From Anaerocolumna sp. AGMB13025 (lineage in GTDB: Bacteria > Bacillota > Clostridia > Lachnospirales > Lachnospiraceae): a DNA stretch of 64,000 nt. Each line of letters begins with the position of its first letter. The first letter of the stretch is position 1. The DNA lies in NCBI RefSeq assembly GCF_029689925.1, contig NZ_CP121445.1, positions 4,572,501-4,636,500 of the forward strand, given 5' to 3'. Below the pieces are notes generated by a model. That model had not been told where the DNA came from and ran no database searches. It saw only the letters and a program-made list of their open reading frames with translations. This document shows, in pieces, positions 1 through 8,610 of the stretch. A program made the position numbers and the translations under genes.

Positions 1-1693
1 TAAGCGGAGGAATTACCCGGCATCCTAGATAAAATCCGGCTGCGGTTCCAAGTACCGTGGCAGACAGAATATAAAACAAATAAGTGGCTACAATACTATG
101 GTCTTTATAACCCAGGGAGGTTAAGGTACCTAGTTCACCACGTTCTTCTGCGATTAACCTGGTCATGGAATTAGAGGTCATAAGCATTCCAAGCAGTATA
201 AAAAAGAAGGGAAAGACTGCGGCTACCGAAGTGACTACATTAATATCAGATTTTAAAGAACTGTAACCTACGGCAGCATCCCGGTCAAGAATATACCACT
301 GAGGTTTTTCAATTTCTGAAAGATCTTTTCTGGCATCATCAATTTTTTTCTGACCATCTGTTATCTCTTTATTGAATTTTTCCAGGTTTTCATTATATTC
401 GTCATATCCGTCCTTTAATTTCTTTTCATTTTTTGCTATATCCTTTTTACCTTTTTCAATCTCCTGCTTTGCTTTTTGTATTTCTGCTTGAAAGGTATCA
501 ATTCCCTGGTTCAATTTGGCTTCTTGGGCTGATAAAGTATCTATCGAAGTTTTCAGTTTTACCAGTCCCTGGTAAGATACTGTATATTGCTTTATGGTTT
601 CGGATAACTTTACGTATTCTGTGCTGTCTTTTGGGAGCTGCAAAAGCTGTAGCTTCATTCCATCCAGGGCAGCTTTCAATTCACTTATTTTTGAGTCCAG
701 TTCTGCTCTTTTTATTCCGTTTTGGGTCAGGGCTGAATTAATTTGATCCCATCCATCCTTTATCTGAGCTTTTGCAGTGTCAAATTCTTTGTTTTGCTTA
801 TCCGTGCTTTTCTGTAATTTTTCTTCATTTTCAGTAAGTTCTGCTTTTCCGTCTTCTAATTTCTTTGCATTGGTATCCAGTTCTTTTTTTGCATCGCTTA
901 ACTTTTTCTCTCCCTTTGCCTTTTCCTCATTTAGCTTTGTCTGATTTTTACTGATTTCCTTATCCGCTTTATCGTAAATTTCCTGATATCTTGCAGTTTC
1001 TCTGTCTGATTTTAGAGGAATCAGTTCATCTTTAAGCCTTGCTGCCGCTGTATCATAAGCCGAGGAATAGGTTACGGTATCTTTGGTTCCTTTTGCAATT
1101 AAATAGATTTCGGTATAGGCATCTATAATAAAGTTATTCTTATTAATAAAAATAAAGGAGGAAAGTTTTCCGTCTCCATTGGTGGTGCTGCCATAGTCAT
1201 CGGCCAGATATAATACGGATTCTGCTGTTCCGACCACGGTGTATTCCTTTAATTTAAGTTTATCACTTACATCATCTGTGATTGTAATTTTGTCCCCTGG
1301 CTTGTAGGATTTACTATCTGCAATACACTCATTCTCTGCTTCCGGCATCCTGCCATCCACCAGTTTAAGGGTATTGACCTTATCTTCTAAAGCATGGACA
1401 CGGATCGTTTTATCCTTGGCTAACACATTCAGGGAATAACTTGGAATGACTTCACTTACATTACTAAGTCCCTTAAGGGCAGTAACATCCTCCTCGGTTA
1501 AACCCATGGAACTAACGATTTTAAAATCCAATAAATTATGTTCTTTATAATATTTATCTGCAACCGCCGACATATCCGGCGCACTTTCTTGTATCCCTGC
1601 AAAAAATCCGACACCTACCAATACCATAATAAACAGGGACAGATATCTGCCAAAGGATCTCTTTATTTTAATTAACGTATTTTTATATAACAT
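1..1693 (-). CDS. ABC transporter permease, FtsX/MacB-like, 3' end outside window
   Basis: Open reading frame from an ATG at 1693 running off the left edge, at least 564 codons. The N-terminus has one membrane segment (about residues 13-33, hydrophobic and Gly-rich) followed by an extracytoplasmic domain. Next comes a long Lys/Glu/Asp-rich stretch with heptad character (about residues 245-475), which should form a coiled coil. A second membrane segment begins near residue 510, followed by the charged 'TRLIAEERGELGTL' type motif usual in FtsX-domain permeases. Very long coiled coils in the outer loop are known in clostridial FtsX permeases of unknown substrate. The gene lies 5 nt downstream of the ATPase at 1699-2400, so they form one operon and one exporter. 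The substrate cannot be told from the sequence. Confidence 0.85.
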   Translation of the reverse strand, partial: MLYKNTLIKIKRSFGRYLSLFIMVLVGVGFFAGIQESAPDMSAVADKYYKEHNLLDFKIVSSMGLTEEDVTALKGLSNVSEVIPSYSLNVLAKDKTIRVHALEDKVNTLKLVDGRMPEAENECIADSKSYKPGDKITITDDVSDKLKLKEYTVVGTAESVLYLADDYGSTTNGDGKLSSFIFINKNNFIIDAYTEIYLIAKGTKDTVTYSSAYDTAAARLKDELIPLKSDRETARYQEIYDKADKEISKNQTKLNEEKAKGEKKLSDAKKELDTNAKKLEDGKAELTENEEKLQKSTDKQNKEFDTAKAQIKDGWDQINSALTQNGIKRAELDSKISELKAALDGMKLQLLQLPKDSTEYVKLSETIKQYTVSYQGLVKLKTSIDTLSAQEAKLNQGIDTFQAEIQKAKQEIEKGKKDIAKNEKKLKDGYDEYNENLEKFNKEITDGQKKIDDARKDLSEIEKPQWYILDRDAAVGYSSLKSDINVVTSVAAVFPFFFILLGMLMTSNSMTRLIAEERGELGTLTSLGYKDHSIVATYLFYILSATVLGTAAGFYLGCRVIPPL

Positions 1694-1698
1694 AGGAA

Positions 1699-2400
1699 TC
1701 ACCACACAATCTCTTCTGCTTTTTTAGGACTGTCATTTACAATAATATCGCTTACTGTGCCGTTTTTGATTTTGATGACTTTATCGGCGATATCTGCAAT
1801 TACGGCATTATGTGTAATTAAGATGGTCGTCATCCCCATTTCTCTGCAATTCTTTTGTAACAGTTCAATGATGCGTTGTCCGGTTACACTGTCCAGAGCA
1901 CCAGTTGGTTCATCACATAATAGCAGCTTGGGATTTTTAGCAATTGCTCTGGCTATCGCTACACGCTGCTGTTCTCCACCAGATAACTGGGAGGGAAAGT
2001 TTCCCATACGCTCTGATAACCCAACCTGGTTTAAGATAACTTTTGGGTCAAGCGAGTCGGGACAGATCTGGCAGGCAAGCTCCACATTTTCCAGGGCGGA
2101 TAAATTCGCCATAAGGTTATAAAACTGGAATACGAAACCGATATCCTTACGCCTGTAATTAACAAGTTCCTTTTTACTGTATTTATGGACAGCTTTTCCG
2201 TCTACTAATATATTCCCACTGGTTGGACTGTCCATTCCTCCAAGAAGATTTAATACGGTAGTCTTCCCAGCTCCTGACGGACCGAGTATGACCACCAGTT
2301 CCCCTTTCTCTATCGTAAAAGAACAGCCGTCAACCGCTGTAATCTTTACATCGCCTATTTTATATTCTTTCCTAATGTTTTCAAATACTATTTGTTCCAT
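1699..2400 (-). CDS. ABC transporter ATP-binding protein, MacB/LolD type
   Basis: 233-residue nucleotide-binding subunit. Walker A GPSGAGKTT at residues 40-48, signature LSGGEQQ at 139-145 and Walker B LLLCDEPTGALD at 159-170 are all intact. The DEPTGALD form and the short length are typical of the subfamily that partners with FtsX-domain permeases, such as LolD, MacB and the bacitracin/antimicrobial-peptide exporters. It is the first gene of a minus-strand pair with the permease that follows. The TetR-type regulator at 2862 is divergent across a 460-bp spacer with tandem repeats, so it is the natural candidate regulator (inference). Confidence 0.95.
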   Translation of the reverse strand: MEQIVFENIRKEYKIGDVKITAVDGCSFTIEKGELVVILGPSGAGKTTVLNLLGGMDSPTSGNILVDGKAVHKYSKKELVNYRRKDIGFVFQFYNLMANLSALENVELACQICPDSLDPKVILNQVGLSERMGNFPSQLSGGEQQRVAIARAIAKNPKLLLCDEPTGALDSVTGQRIIELLQKNCREMGMTTILITHNAVIADIADKVIKIKNGTVSDIIVNDSPKKAEEIVW

Positions 2401-2492
2401 CTCTTATGCCTCCATTTTAGTAATCCTTGTTTATGCCTTGTTCCGTTACTGTTTAATACCAATTTAATTTACCGCTGCTTTACTTGCTGCTC

Positions 2493-2690
2493 TAATTACT
2501 CCTTAATTACTCCTTAATTACTGTTTTAATTACTGTTTTAATTACTGTTTTAATTGCTGTTTTAATTGCTGTTTTAATTGCTGTTTTAATTGCTGTTTTA
2601 ATTGCTGTTTTAATTGCAATTCTAATTCGTGTTATAATTACTGCTATAATTACTGTTTTAATTGCAATTCTAATTCGTGTTTAATTCTGC
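2493..2690. repeat. 11-12 bp minisatellite between the ABC operon and its TetR
   Basis: About 16 tandem units with consensus taattRctgttt. The first two copies read taattactcct, the middle copies taattactgttt then taattgctgttt, and the last ones drift (gcaattctaattcgtg). Copies of the same variant are adjacent, which suggests expansion by slippage. The array fills much of the 2401-2861 divergent spacer. The rest of that spacer is AT-rich, and I see no clear operator in it. Confidence 0.9.
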
Positions 2691-2861
2691 CATTTACAGT
2701 TTTATTAAACATTGTGTTGACAATTATACACGGGTATATTATATTGACAATGTAGAATAAATACAACAAACAGATATTTAAAAAATGTCAGCTTCTCAAC
2801 AGATTTTAATAAAGTGTTGCGAATTTACGAAAATTTTATATATTCCAGAAGGGAACGAGAT

Positions 2862-3452
2862 ATGGAACCAAAGAAGGTCGACAGACGTGTGAAGTATACC
2901 AAGATGGTCATTCGTAACAGTTTAATTAAATTTCTTAAACAGAAACCGATTACTAAAATTTCAGTAAAAGAACTTTGTGACGATGCGGATATTAATCGCG
3001 CTACTTTTTATGCTCATTATTTGGATCAGTATGATTTACTGCAGCAAATTGAAGATGAAGTAATCAACGATGTAATACATTGTTTGGAAGGCTGCGATTT
3101 TAAAGACGAGACAATTATTCCAATTGAAATAACGGAGAAAATCCTTATCTATATTGAAGAAAACGCCGAGCTCTTTGACCTTTTATTAAATTCCAACGGA
3201 GATATCAAGTTTTATCAGGAAGTCATACGAATTATCGGTTGGAAGCATTTCATCCCCATACTGGGTAATGAATCTTTAAATGAAGAAGATGCCGAATATG
3301 TATTTTATTTTCTGGCAAGCGGCGCGGTTGGCGTCATTCAGATGTGGCTGAAAAACGGAATGAAAAAAACAGCAAAAGAAATCGCTGAATTGATTTTAAA
3401 GACGGCTTTTAAAGGGCGGTCCTCCTTTATCAGTTCTGAGCCTATAACTTAA
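2862..3452 (+). CDS. TetR/AcrR family transcriptional regulator
   Basis: 196 residues from the ATG at 2862. A longer frame begins with GTG at 2814 but has no good ribosome binding site, while an AGAAGGGA stretch precedes 2862. The N-terminal helix-turn-helix is recognisable: 'ISVKELCDDADINRATFYAHYLDQYDLLQQI' spans its recognition helix, with the TFYAHY signature. The C-terminal half is a helical ligand/dimerisation domain of the type common in Firmicutes TetR proteins. It is divergent from the ABC exporter at 1-2400, which it probably controls. The ligand is unknown. Confidence 0.88.
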   Translation: MEPKKVDRRVKYTKMVIRNSLIKFLKQKPITKISVKELCDDADINRATFYAHYLDQYDLLQQIEDEVINDVIHCLEGCDFKDETIIPIEITEKILIYIEENAELFDLLLNSNGDIKFYQEVIRIIGWKHFIPILGNESLNEEDAEYVFYFLASGAVGVIQMWLKNGMKKTAKEIAELILKTAFKGRSSFISSEPIT

Positions 3453-3514
3453 TATAATACAAATGGTTAAATAAATACTGGTTATAAAAGAATACGGATG
3501 AAAGGAGATTTGAA

Positions 3515-4156
3515 ATGATTGATGTATTATTACTTTGCGACGACCACTGGCACCCGGCCGAAGTAATTGAGCTTGGCATAAAGCCGTTGGAATCACGTTA
3601 TAACTTTACGGTTATTAAAACCGCCAAAGATATTCTTACCCCGGAGAGCATTGCAAAATTCCCGGTCATCATCTGCAGTAAGAGTAATGTGGTAAACGCT
3701 TCTAACACTGCCCCCTGGTTTGAAGAAAATGTTACGGAGGTCTGCCCGAAGGAGTTTGAAGATTATGTAAGAAACGGCGGTGGTTTCCTTTCCCTGCATT
3801 CTGGTAATACAGCAAAAGAGGGGGAGCCTTACTGTAATTTTACAGGCAATTATTTTGTAGGTCATCCGCCTCGCTGCAAGGTTGATGTCAAAATGACCTC
3901 TGCCCATTCAATTACAGCGTGCATTGAAGATTTCAGCATACGGGATGAACATTATAATATTCAAGTGATCGCTTCGGATGCCGATGTGTTTTGCAGGACT
4001 TATTCTGAAACCGGCGGTGAACAAATAGGTGGATACACAAGAAATATAGGCAAGGGACGCTTATGTGTTTTAACTCCCGGTCATACCCTTGATGTATGGC
4101 AACACGAAGCATTTCAAAAACTGCTTTGTAATGCAATAGACTGGTGTATCGGATAA
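3515..4156 (+). CDS. ThuA-like (glutamine amidotransferase-fold) protein
   Basis: 213 residues, preceded by GAAAGGAG at a good distance. The N-terminus 'DVLLLCDDHWHP', the central 'GGGFLSLHSGN' and the later 'GKGRLCVLTPGHT' followed by a C-terminal 'LLCNAIDWC' match the ThuA family. That family has a class I glutamine-amidotransferase-like fold and was first seen in trehalose utilisation loci; its biochemical function is unsettled. No sugar genes adjoin it here. It starts 62 bp after the TetR gene on the same strand and could be cotranscribed with it. Confidence 0.8.
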   Translation: MIDVLLLCDDHWHPAEVIELGIKPLESRYNFTVIKTAKDILTPESIAKFPVIICSKSNVVNASNTAPWFEENVTEVCPKEFEDYVRNGGGFLSLHSGNTAKEGEPYCNFTGNYFVGHPPRCKVDVKMTSAHSITACIEDFSIRDEHYNIQVIASDADVFCRTYSETGGEQIGGYTRNIGKGRLCVLTPGHTLDVWQHEAFQKLLCNAIDWCIG

Positions 4157-4308
4157 CATTTAATCGAGTCATTGGAATACATAAAAAAAGCGTTGTCTAT
4201 TAAGTGTCCAGTCTTTTGAAACTTTATTAAATGTAATGATTGTTGACCAGTAATATACTCAGTACATAATTCCATTAAAATAATAATCTAATTCCAGGAG
4301 GGATATTT

Positions 4309-4830
4309 ATGTTATTTCATACTATAAAATCCAGAAGAAGCATCAGAAGATTTAAAAACCAGGAAGTGGAAAAAGAGAAATTGGATATACTTTTAAAAAG
4401 CGCTCTATTATCCCCATCCTCAAGGGCAATAAGACCCTGGCAGTTTATTGCAGTTACGGATTTAGAACTGCTGAAACAGCTCTCATTATGCAGAGAACCA
4501 GGACCAAAGTTTCTGGCAGATGCTCCTTTGGCAATTGTAGTAATAGCAGACCGGGCTTTAAGTGATGTTTGGGTTGAGGATGCGTCCATAGCAGCCGCTT
4601 TTATCCAATTGACAGCACAGGATCTGGGTCTTGGTTCCTGCTGGATACAGGTAAGAGAAAGATTTCATACCGAACAGGAAAAAGCAGAAGAATTTATTAG
4701 TAAAATCCTTGAAATCCCTGAGCAGTACAGCGTGGAATGCATACTAGCCATAGGTTATCCTGCTGAAGACAAAAAGCCTTATAAAGAAAGTGAATTGCAA
4801 TATCAGAAGATTCATTACAATAAATTCTAA
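4309..4830 (+). CDS. Nitroreductase family protein (FMN oxidoreductase)
   Basis: 173 residues with a strong ccaggaggg site before the ATG. The opening 'IKSRRSIRRFKNQEVEKEKLD' contains the Arg/Ser motif that contacts FMN phosphate in this family. 'SPSSRAIRPWQFIAV' and 'DLGLGSCWIQVRERF' are the other conserved blocks, followed by 'ILAIGYPAEDKKP' near the C-terminus. Members use NAD(P)H to reduce nitroaromatics, quinones or flavins. It stands alone between ThuA and a repeat array, so its physiological substrate is unknown. Confidence 0.92.
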   Translation: MLFHTIKSRRSIRRFKNQEVEKEKLDILLKSALLSPSSRAIRPWQFIAVTDLELLKQLSLCREPGPKFLADAPLAIVVIADRALSDVWVEDASIAAAFIQLTAQDLGLGSCWIQVRERFHTEQEKAEEFISKILEIPEQYSVECILAIGYPAEDKKPYKESELQYQKIHYNKF

Positions 4831-4988
4831 GTTGTTCCATCTTCATTCCTGATATTTTTACACCTAATGTAAAATTGAAGCAAGTGATATTCTCACCGCA
4901 GGAATATTACTATAGCATAATCATACCCCTAACCCAAGTCGTACTTACTTAAACATGTGATAGTTCGACACTATTATTCTTTCATAAG

Positions 4989-5195
4989 CCATACTGCCCT
5001 AGCACCGCCATACTGCCCTAACACTATCATGCTGCCTTAACACTGTCATTCTGCCTTAAACACTGTCATTCTGCCTTAAACACTGTCATTCTGCCTTAAC
5101 ACTGTCTGCTGCCTTAACACTGTCATTCTGCCTTAAACACTGTCATTCTGCCTTAACACTGTCTTACTGCCTTAACACTGCCGTGCTTCCTTAAT
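4989..5195. repeat. 19-20 bp minisatellite, unit ctgccttaa(a)cactgtcatt
   Basis: Ten to eleven head-to-tail copies. The outer copies diverge (ctgccctagcaccgccata, ctgccttaacactgccgtg) and the inner copies are almost identical, some with an extra A. It fills most of the 4831-5352 intergenic stretch between the nitroreductase and the convergent lipoprotein gene. It has no unique spacers and no open frame with a start site. Confidence 0.93.
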
Positions 5196-5220
5196 GTTAA
5201 TAGTTTGCATACTTCATGGA

Positions 5221-5257
5221 AAAAGCTGCTGCATTTAATAATACTTTGCAGCAGCTT
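5221..5257 (-). terminator. Rho-independent terminator of the lipoprotein / two-component operon
   Basis: Perfect 11-bp inverted repeat, 5223-5233 with 5247-5257 (aagctgctgca / tgcagcagctt), 13-nt loop. Read on the minus strand it ends in five Ts. It lies about 100 bp past the stop at 5353. Confidence 0.85.
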
Positions 5258-5352
5258 CCAGCTCTTATCCTTTTAAAGAACATAAGTCTTTATCTTTGTA
5301 TAACCTGATACTTATTCTTCAAGTAACACATAATTTACTCTAACCACTCAAT

Positions 5353-6129
5353 TTAATCTAACAATGTAAATATGTTAATGCTTTCGACTTTTTTATCTTT
5401 GATATGAAAGCTCATTGCATCCACATAATTAACCGGTTCATATCGGAAATCATCCTCTTCGTTAGTCAATTCACCGCCGGTTAAATTTCCTTCCGGATAT
5501 GCTTCTTTCAGCTTATCATAGCTGTCTCCGACTTTTATATTTCTTACTGTAGGGTAATTTTTGTCTGTAATTTCAATACTAAAGATAAAAGATTGATTAT
5601 CCTCTGCCCCATCAATGGTTTTAATAACAAGCCCTTTATACTGATATTCTTTTTCTGTCTTACCATTTAAGGGATCCATATTTAATCCATCATCGGGAGA
5701 ATAGGTATGAGTCTTTATTTTCTCTGGTTTTCCAAGCAAACTCTCGAGTTTTTTATCATCCACAATATCTGATATGGCTATGGTATTTTCCTTATACAAA
5801 AATGCCAGTTGTTTTAAAACAACATTCCCGTCCTTTACAACTGTACCTTCTTTTATAACCTCTTCTGAATCCTCCGCTGTATCCTCTTTCGAATTATCAT
5901 TTGATGTATCAGTCGTGGTATCGGTCTTTGTCTCCTCAGACGTATTATCAGCTGTATCGTCAGACGTATTGTCTGATGTATTGTCGGATGTATTACCAGG
6001 CTTATTGTCAGTTGTCTCGGTTGTTGTGTTATCCGGGGATTTAACACTGTTCTTTCCACAGCCTGTTAAAACCATTCCGCTTACGATTAAAAGCATACTT
6101 ACTGTTACTATCTTTTTAACTATTTTCAT
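5353..6129 (-). CDS. Secreted lipoprotein with Thr/Asp/Asn-rich linker
   Basis: 258 residues. The signal peptide ends in the lipobox LTGC (Cys at about 24), so the mature protein should be lipid-anchored outside the membrane. Residues about 30-85 are a low-complexity linker of repeated NTSDNTSD-type units. The folded part (about 95-258) includes 'LESLLGKPEKIKTHTY' and 'VRNIKVGDSYDKLKEAYPEG', which resembles small secreted clostridial proteins with SmpA/BLIP-like motifs (weak inference). It lies 104 bp downstream of the histidine kinase gene on the same strand, so it may be the output or an accessory sensor of that system. I do not recognise a specific family. Confidence 0.75.
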   Translation of the reverse strand: MKIVKKIVTVSMLLIVSGMVLTGCGKNSVKSPDNTTTETTDNKPGNTSDNTSDNTSDDTADNTSEETKTDTTTDTSNDNSKEDTAEDSEEVIKEGTVVKDGNVVLKQLAFLYKENTIAISDIVDDKKLESLLGKPEKIKTHTYSPDDGLNMDPLNGKTEKEYQYKGLVIKTIDGAEDNQSFIFSIEITDKNYPTVRNIKVGDSYDKLKEAYPEGNLTGGELTNEEDDFRYEPVNYVDAMSFHIKDKKVESINIFTLLD

Positions 6130-6233
6130 TGCTATTCCTCCATTAATATTTAATTTGGTTTATTTAAGTTACAATGTCATTATAACTATATCTTTTATTA
6201 GAGTAATAACAAACTGGTATCATTCTTGTAACA

Positions 6234-7646
6234 TTATGCGAGAGGGAGCAGAATCGTCACCGTAGTTCCAACTCCAAATTCGCTTTCTAGGTTTAATCTG
6301 CCATTAAATTTTTCTATAATTTCTTTGCAAAGGGATAACCCAAGACCTGACCCCTTCGTAGTAATCGAATTCCCTGCCCTGTAAAAGCGCTCCTGTACCA
6401 AGGCAAGTTCATCTTGATGAATTCCAATTCCTTGATCCCTTATTTTTATAACAGCCATATTTAAACTGTGGTCAATCTCTTCTTTGATATATGCCTCTAC
6501 ACGGATATGTCCCCCGGTATTCGAGTATTTTATAGCATTATCTAAAATATTCGAAACAGCATGTGTCATCAATACAGGATTTACCTCTGCCATTACCCCG
6601 CTTCTTAAATCTGTTTCTATTATAAGCTCTCCCATATCTGCCTTGGGCTGCAAGGACCTAACAACCTTATAAGTTAATTCCGATAAATCTTCCTTTTCCG
6701 TTTTTAAATCGGAGGCTTTATCAAATCTTGACAGAATTAACAACTCATCTATAAGCTTTGTAAGACGGTCTGATTCATGCAGCAAATGGGAATATATCTT
6801 TTTTAATTCCTTGTCTTCATTATCCCCTTCATTCAAATATTGGGAAAAGCCCCGGATAGCAGCTAAGGGAGTTTTCAGTTCATGGGATACATTGGAGACA
6901 AACTGTTTTTGATACTGGATATAGCTGTTTAATTTTATACCCATCTGATTCAGTCCCTCCGCAAGCATTCCCAGTTCATCTTTCCGGTTTAATTTAACCG
7001 GTTCAAACTGTTGTTTTGAGAATTTTTCGGTTGCGCCTAAAAGATATTTTATTGGTTTTGTTGTCTTTCTGGCAATATATAAGCTTGAAAGAGTAATGAG
7101 CACTATAAATCCGCCGGCTCCGGTTAATAAAACAGTTCTTACCTTATGCATAATATCATAATAATAAGATATGTTTTCGACAATCTCAAATACGTAAACA
7201 TTTTGATAGTATTTATCTTGAACCGGAATTGCAAAATATATTAATTTATTATCCGTGACCAGATAAGAATAATTTCCCTTTAAAGCATTTTTTATATTCC
7301 CTTTATAAATCTTTGGAGAACCATTATTAACGATTATGCCGTTCTTAGCCGAACCGATTAGCTTCGAGTTACTATCATAGATTCTGACTTCCACGCCGGA
7401 GGCTTTTAAAACCTCAAGAACAGCTTGTGCTAATTCATCCGGCTTTACCTTTTCGGTTTCCGTTTCATACCTTGTCAGTATTTCTCTAAATGACAGCTCA
7501 CTAATATCTGCTTTTTCTATCATTTGCTTTTCTATTGTAACAAAGCTGTAGTAATCAATCGCTTTATTAACTGAAATAATAATGATGGAAAAGGACAGTA
7601 TGGAGAAAAACAGATAGGTTACTAAAAGCCTGGTTGCATACTTCAA
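6234..7646 (-). CDS. Sensor histidine kinase (HAMP-HisKA-HATPase)
   Basis: 470 residues. Membrane segments at about 8-28 and 171-193 enclose an extracytoplasmic sensor domain, followed by HAMP (about 194-245). The dimerisation/phosphoacceptor motif NVSHELKTP has His255, and the ATPase ends with 'GSGLGLSLC'. The start codon is TTG at 7646; GGAGGT lies 8 nt upstream and the codon overlaps the response regulator stop (ATTGA arrangement), which indicates translational coupling. It probably phosphorylates the regulator encoded just upstream. The signal is unknown. Confidence 0.95.
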   Translation of the reverse strand: MKYATRLLVTYLFFSILSFSIIIISVNKAIDYYSFVTIEKQMIEKADISELSFREILTRYETETEKVKPDELAQAVLEVLKASGVEVRIYDSNSKLIGSAKNGIIVNNGSPKIYKGNIKNALKGNYSYLVTDNKLIYFAIPVQDKYYQNVYVFEIVENISYYYDIMHKVRTVLLTGAGGFIVLITLSSLYIARKTTKPIKYLLGATEKFSKQQFEPVKLNRKDELGMLAEGLNQMGIKLNSYIQYQKQFVSNVSHELKTPLAAIRGFSQYLNEGDNEDKELKKIYSHLLHESDRLTKLIDELLILSRFDKASDLKTEKEDLSELTYKVVRSLQPKADMGELIIETDLRSGVMAEVNPVLMTHAVSNILDNAIKYSNTGGHIRVEAYIKEEIDHSLNMAVIKIRDQGIGIHQDELALVQERFYRAGNSITTKGSGLGLSLCKEIIEKFNGRLNLESEFGVGTTVTILLPLA

Positions 7647-8341
7647 TCCGTGCCACCTCCAAACTGATATCCAAAGCCGTAGATGGTCCTTACATATCTA
7701 GGGTTTTCCGTATCCTCCTCTAATTTCTTTCTAAGTCGCATAATGGTCATGTCAACACTGCGGCTGTCACCGAGGAAATCATATCCCCATATGATTTCAA
7801 GAAGTTCCTCCCTGGTAAAAATCTTTAGAGGTCTTTTTGAAAGGGTTTCAAGGATTTTAAATTCTTTTGCCGTGAGGGAAATCTGTTTTCCGGCCTTTAA
7901 AACCCGCTTGGTTTCAAAATTAATTTCCAGCTCTTTATACTGTATCGGCTCCATTTCATCATTTTTAGCCGGATCACCGGAATCATATCTGCGTAAAACT
8001 ACTTTAACCCTGGCAAGGAGTTCTCTATTATCAAATGGTTTCGTCATATAATCTTCTGCCCCAAGTTCCAGTCCTAACACCTTATCTATGGTTTCATTCT
8101 TTGCAGACAGCATAATAACAGGTATCGTGGACTTATTTACAATTTCCCTGCAAAGATCATAGCCCGAATAATCCGGCAACATTAAATCCAGCAGTACCAA
8201 ATCAGGCTTAAACGCAGTTATCTCCCTAAGTCCGACCGTACCGTTTTCAGCAGTCTTCACCTCATAATTTTCTCTCTTAAGCACCAGTTCAACCAGGTCT
8301 CTGATTGCAATTTCATCGTCAATTACAAGAATTTTTTTCAC
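7643..8341 (-). CDS. OmpR-family response regulator
   Basis: 232 residues from a GTG at 8341. An in-frame ATG at 8356 would add five residues, but the GGAGG that lies 7 nt before the GTG is itself inside that extension, so the GTG is the better start. Receiver domain with 'KILVIDDE' and phosphoacceptor Asp52 in 'LVLLDLMLPD', then the conserved Lys of 'MTKPFDNREL'. The C-terminal winged helix has 'LTAKEFKILETL' and 'VRTIYGFGYQF'. It is the first gene of the operon with the kinase and the lipoprotein. Confidence 0.96.
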   Translation of the reverse strand: MKKILVIDDEIAIRDLVELVLKRENYEVKTAENGTVGLREITAFKPDLVLLDLMLPDYSGYDLCREIVNKSTIPVIMLSAKNETIDKVLGLELGAEDYMTKPFDNRELLARVKVVLRRYDSGDPAKNDEMEPIQYKELEINFETKRVLKAGKQISLTAKEFKILETLSKRPLKIFTREELLEIIWGYDFLGDSRSVDMTIMRLRKKLEEDTENPRYVRTIYGFGYQFGGGTD

Positions 8342-8501
8342 TGAAAGTCCTCCCATTTATAGTAATAAGCTATGGTTCGCATTTTTATTTATTATTGTAT
8401 CATACTACCTGCCAGCTTCAAGTAATTATTATTATTTTCTTAATATCTCTAAAAAGCGTATAAAATATCTACATGGTACTGTATGTCTTTAAGTAATGTA
8501 T

Positions 8502-8541
8502 AAAAAAAGAAATCGAAACACTTATTAATAGTTTCGATTTC
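8502..8541 (-). terminator. Rho-independent terminator downstream of YibE/F gene
   Basis: Perfect 11-bp stem 8509-8519 with 8531-8541 (gaaatcgaaac / gtttcgatttc). On the minus strand it is followed by seven Ts (8502-8508). It lies 70 bp after the stop at 8611. Confidence 0.88.
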
Positions 8542-8610
8542 GTCAAATCAACGAAGGATATTTAAAATATTAACATATTTCTAATAACCCTTATGCATTA
8601 TTGCTTCATT

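Noticed and set aside
433..741. Plus-strand frame of about 100 codons
   Set aside because: It is antisense to the coiled-coil region of the FtsX permease, hydrophobic by complement, and has no ribosome binding site.
4989..5195. Regularly spaced repeats that could suggest a CRISPR array
   Set aside because: Units are contiguous with no unique spacers, and no cas genes are in the window. It is a simple minisatellite.
5853..6059. Repeat-rich overlapping frames in the lipoprotein linker
   Set aside because: Shadow frames of the NTSD-type linker; the lipoprotein frame has the signal peptide and start.
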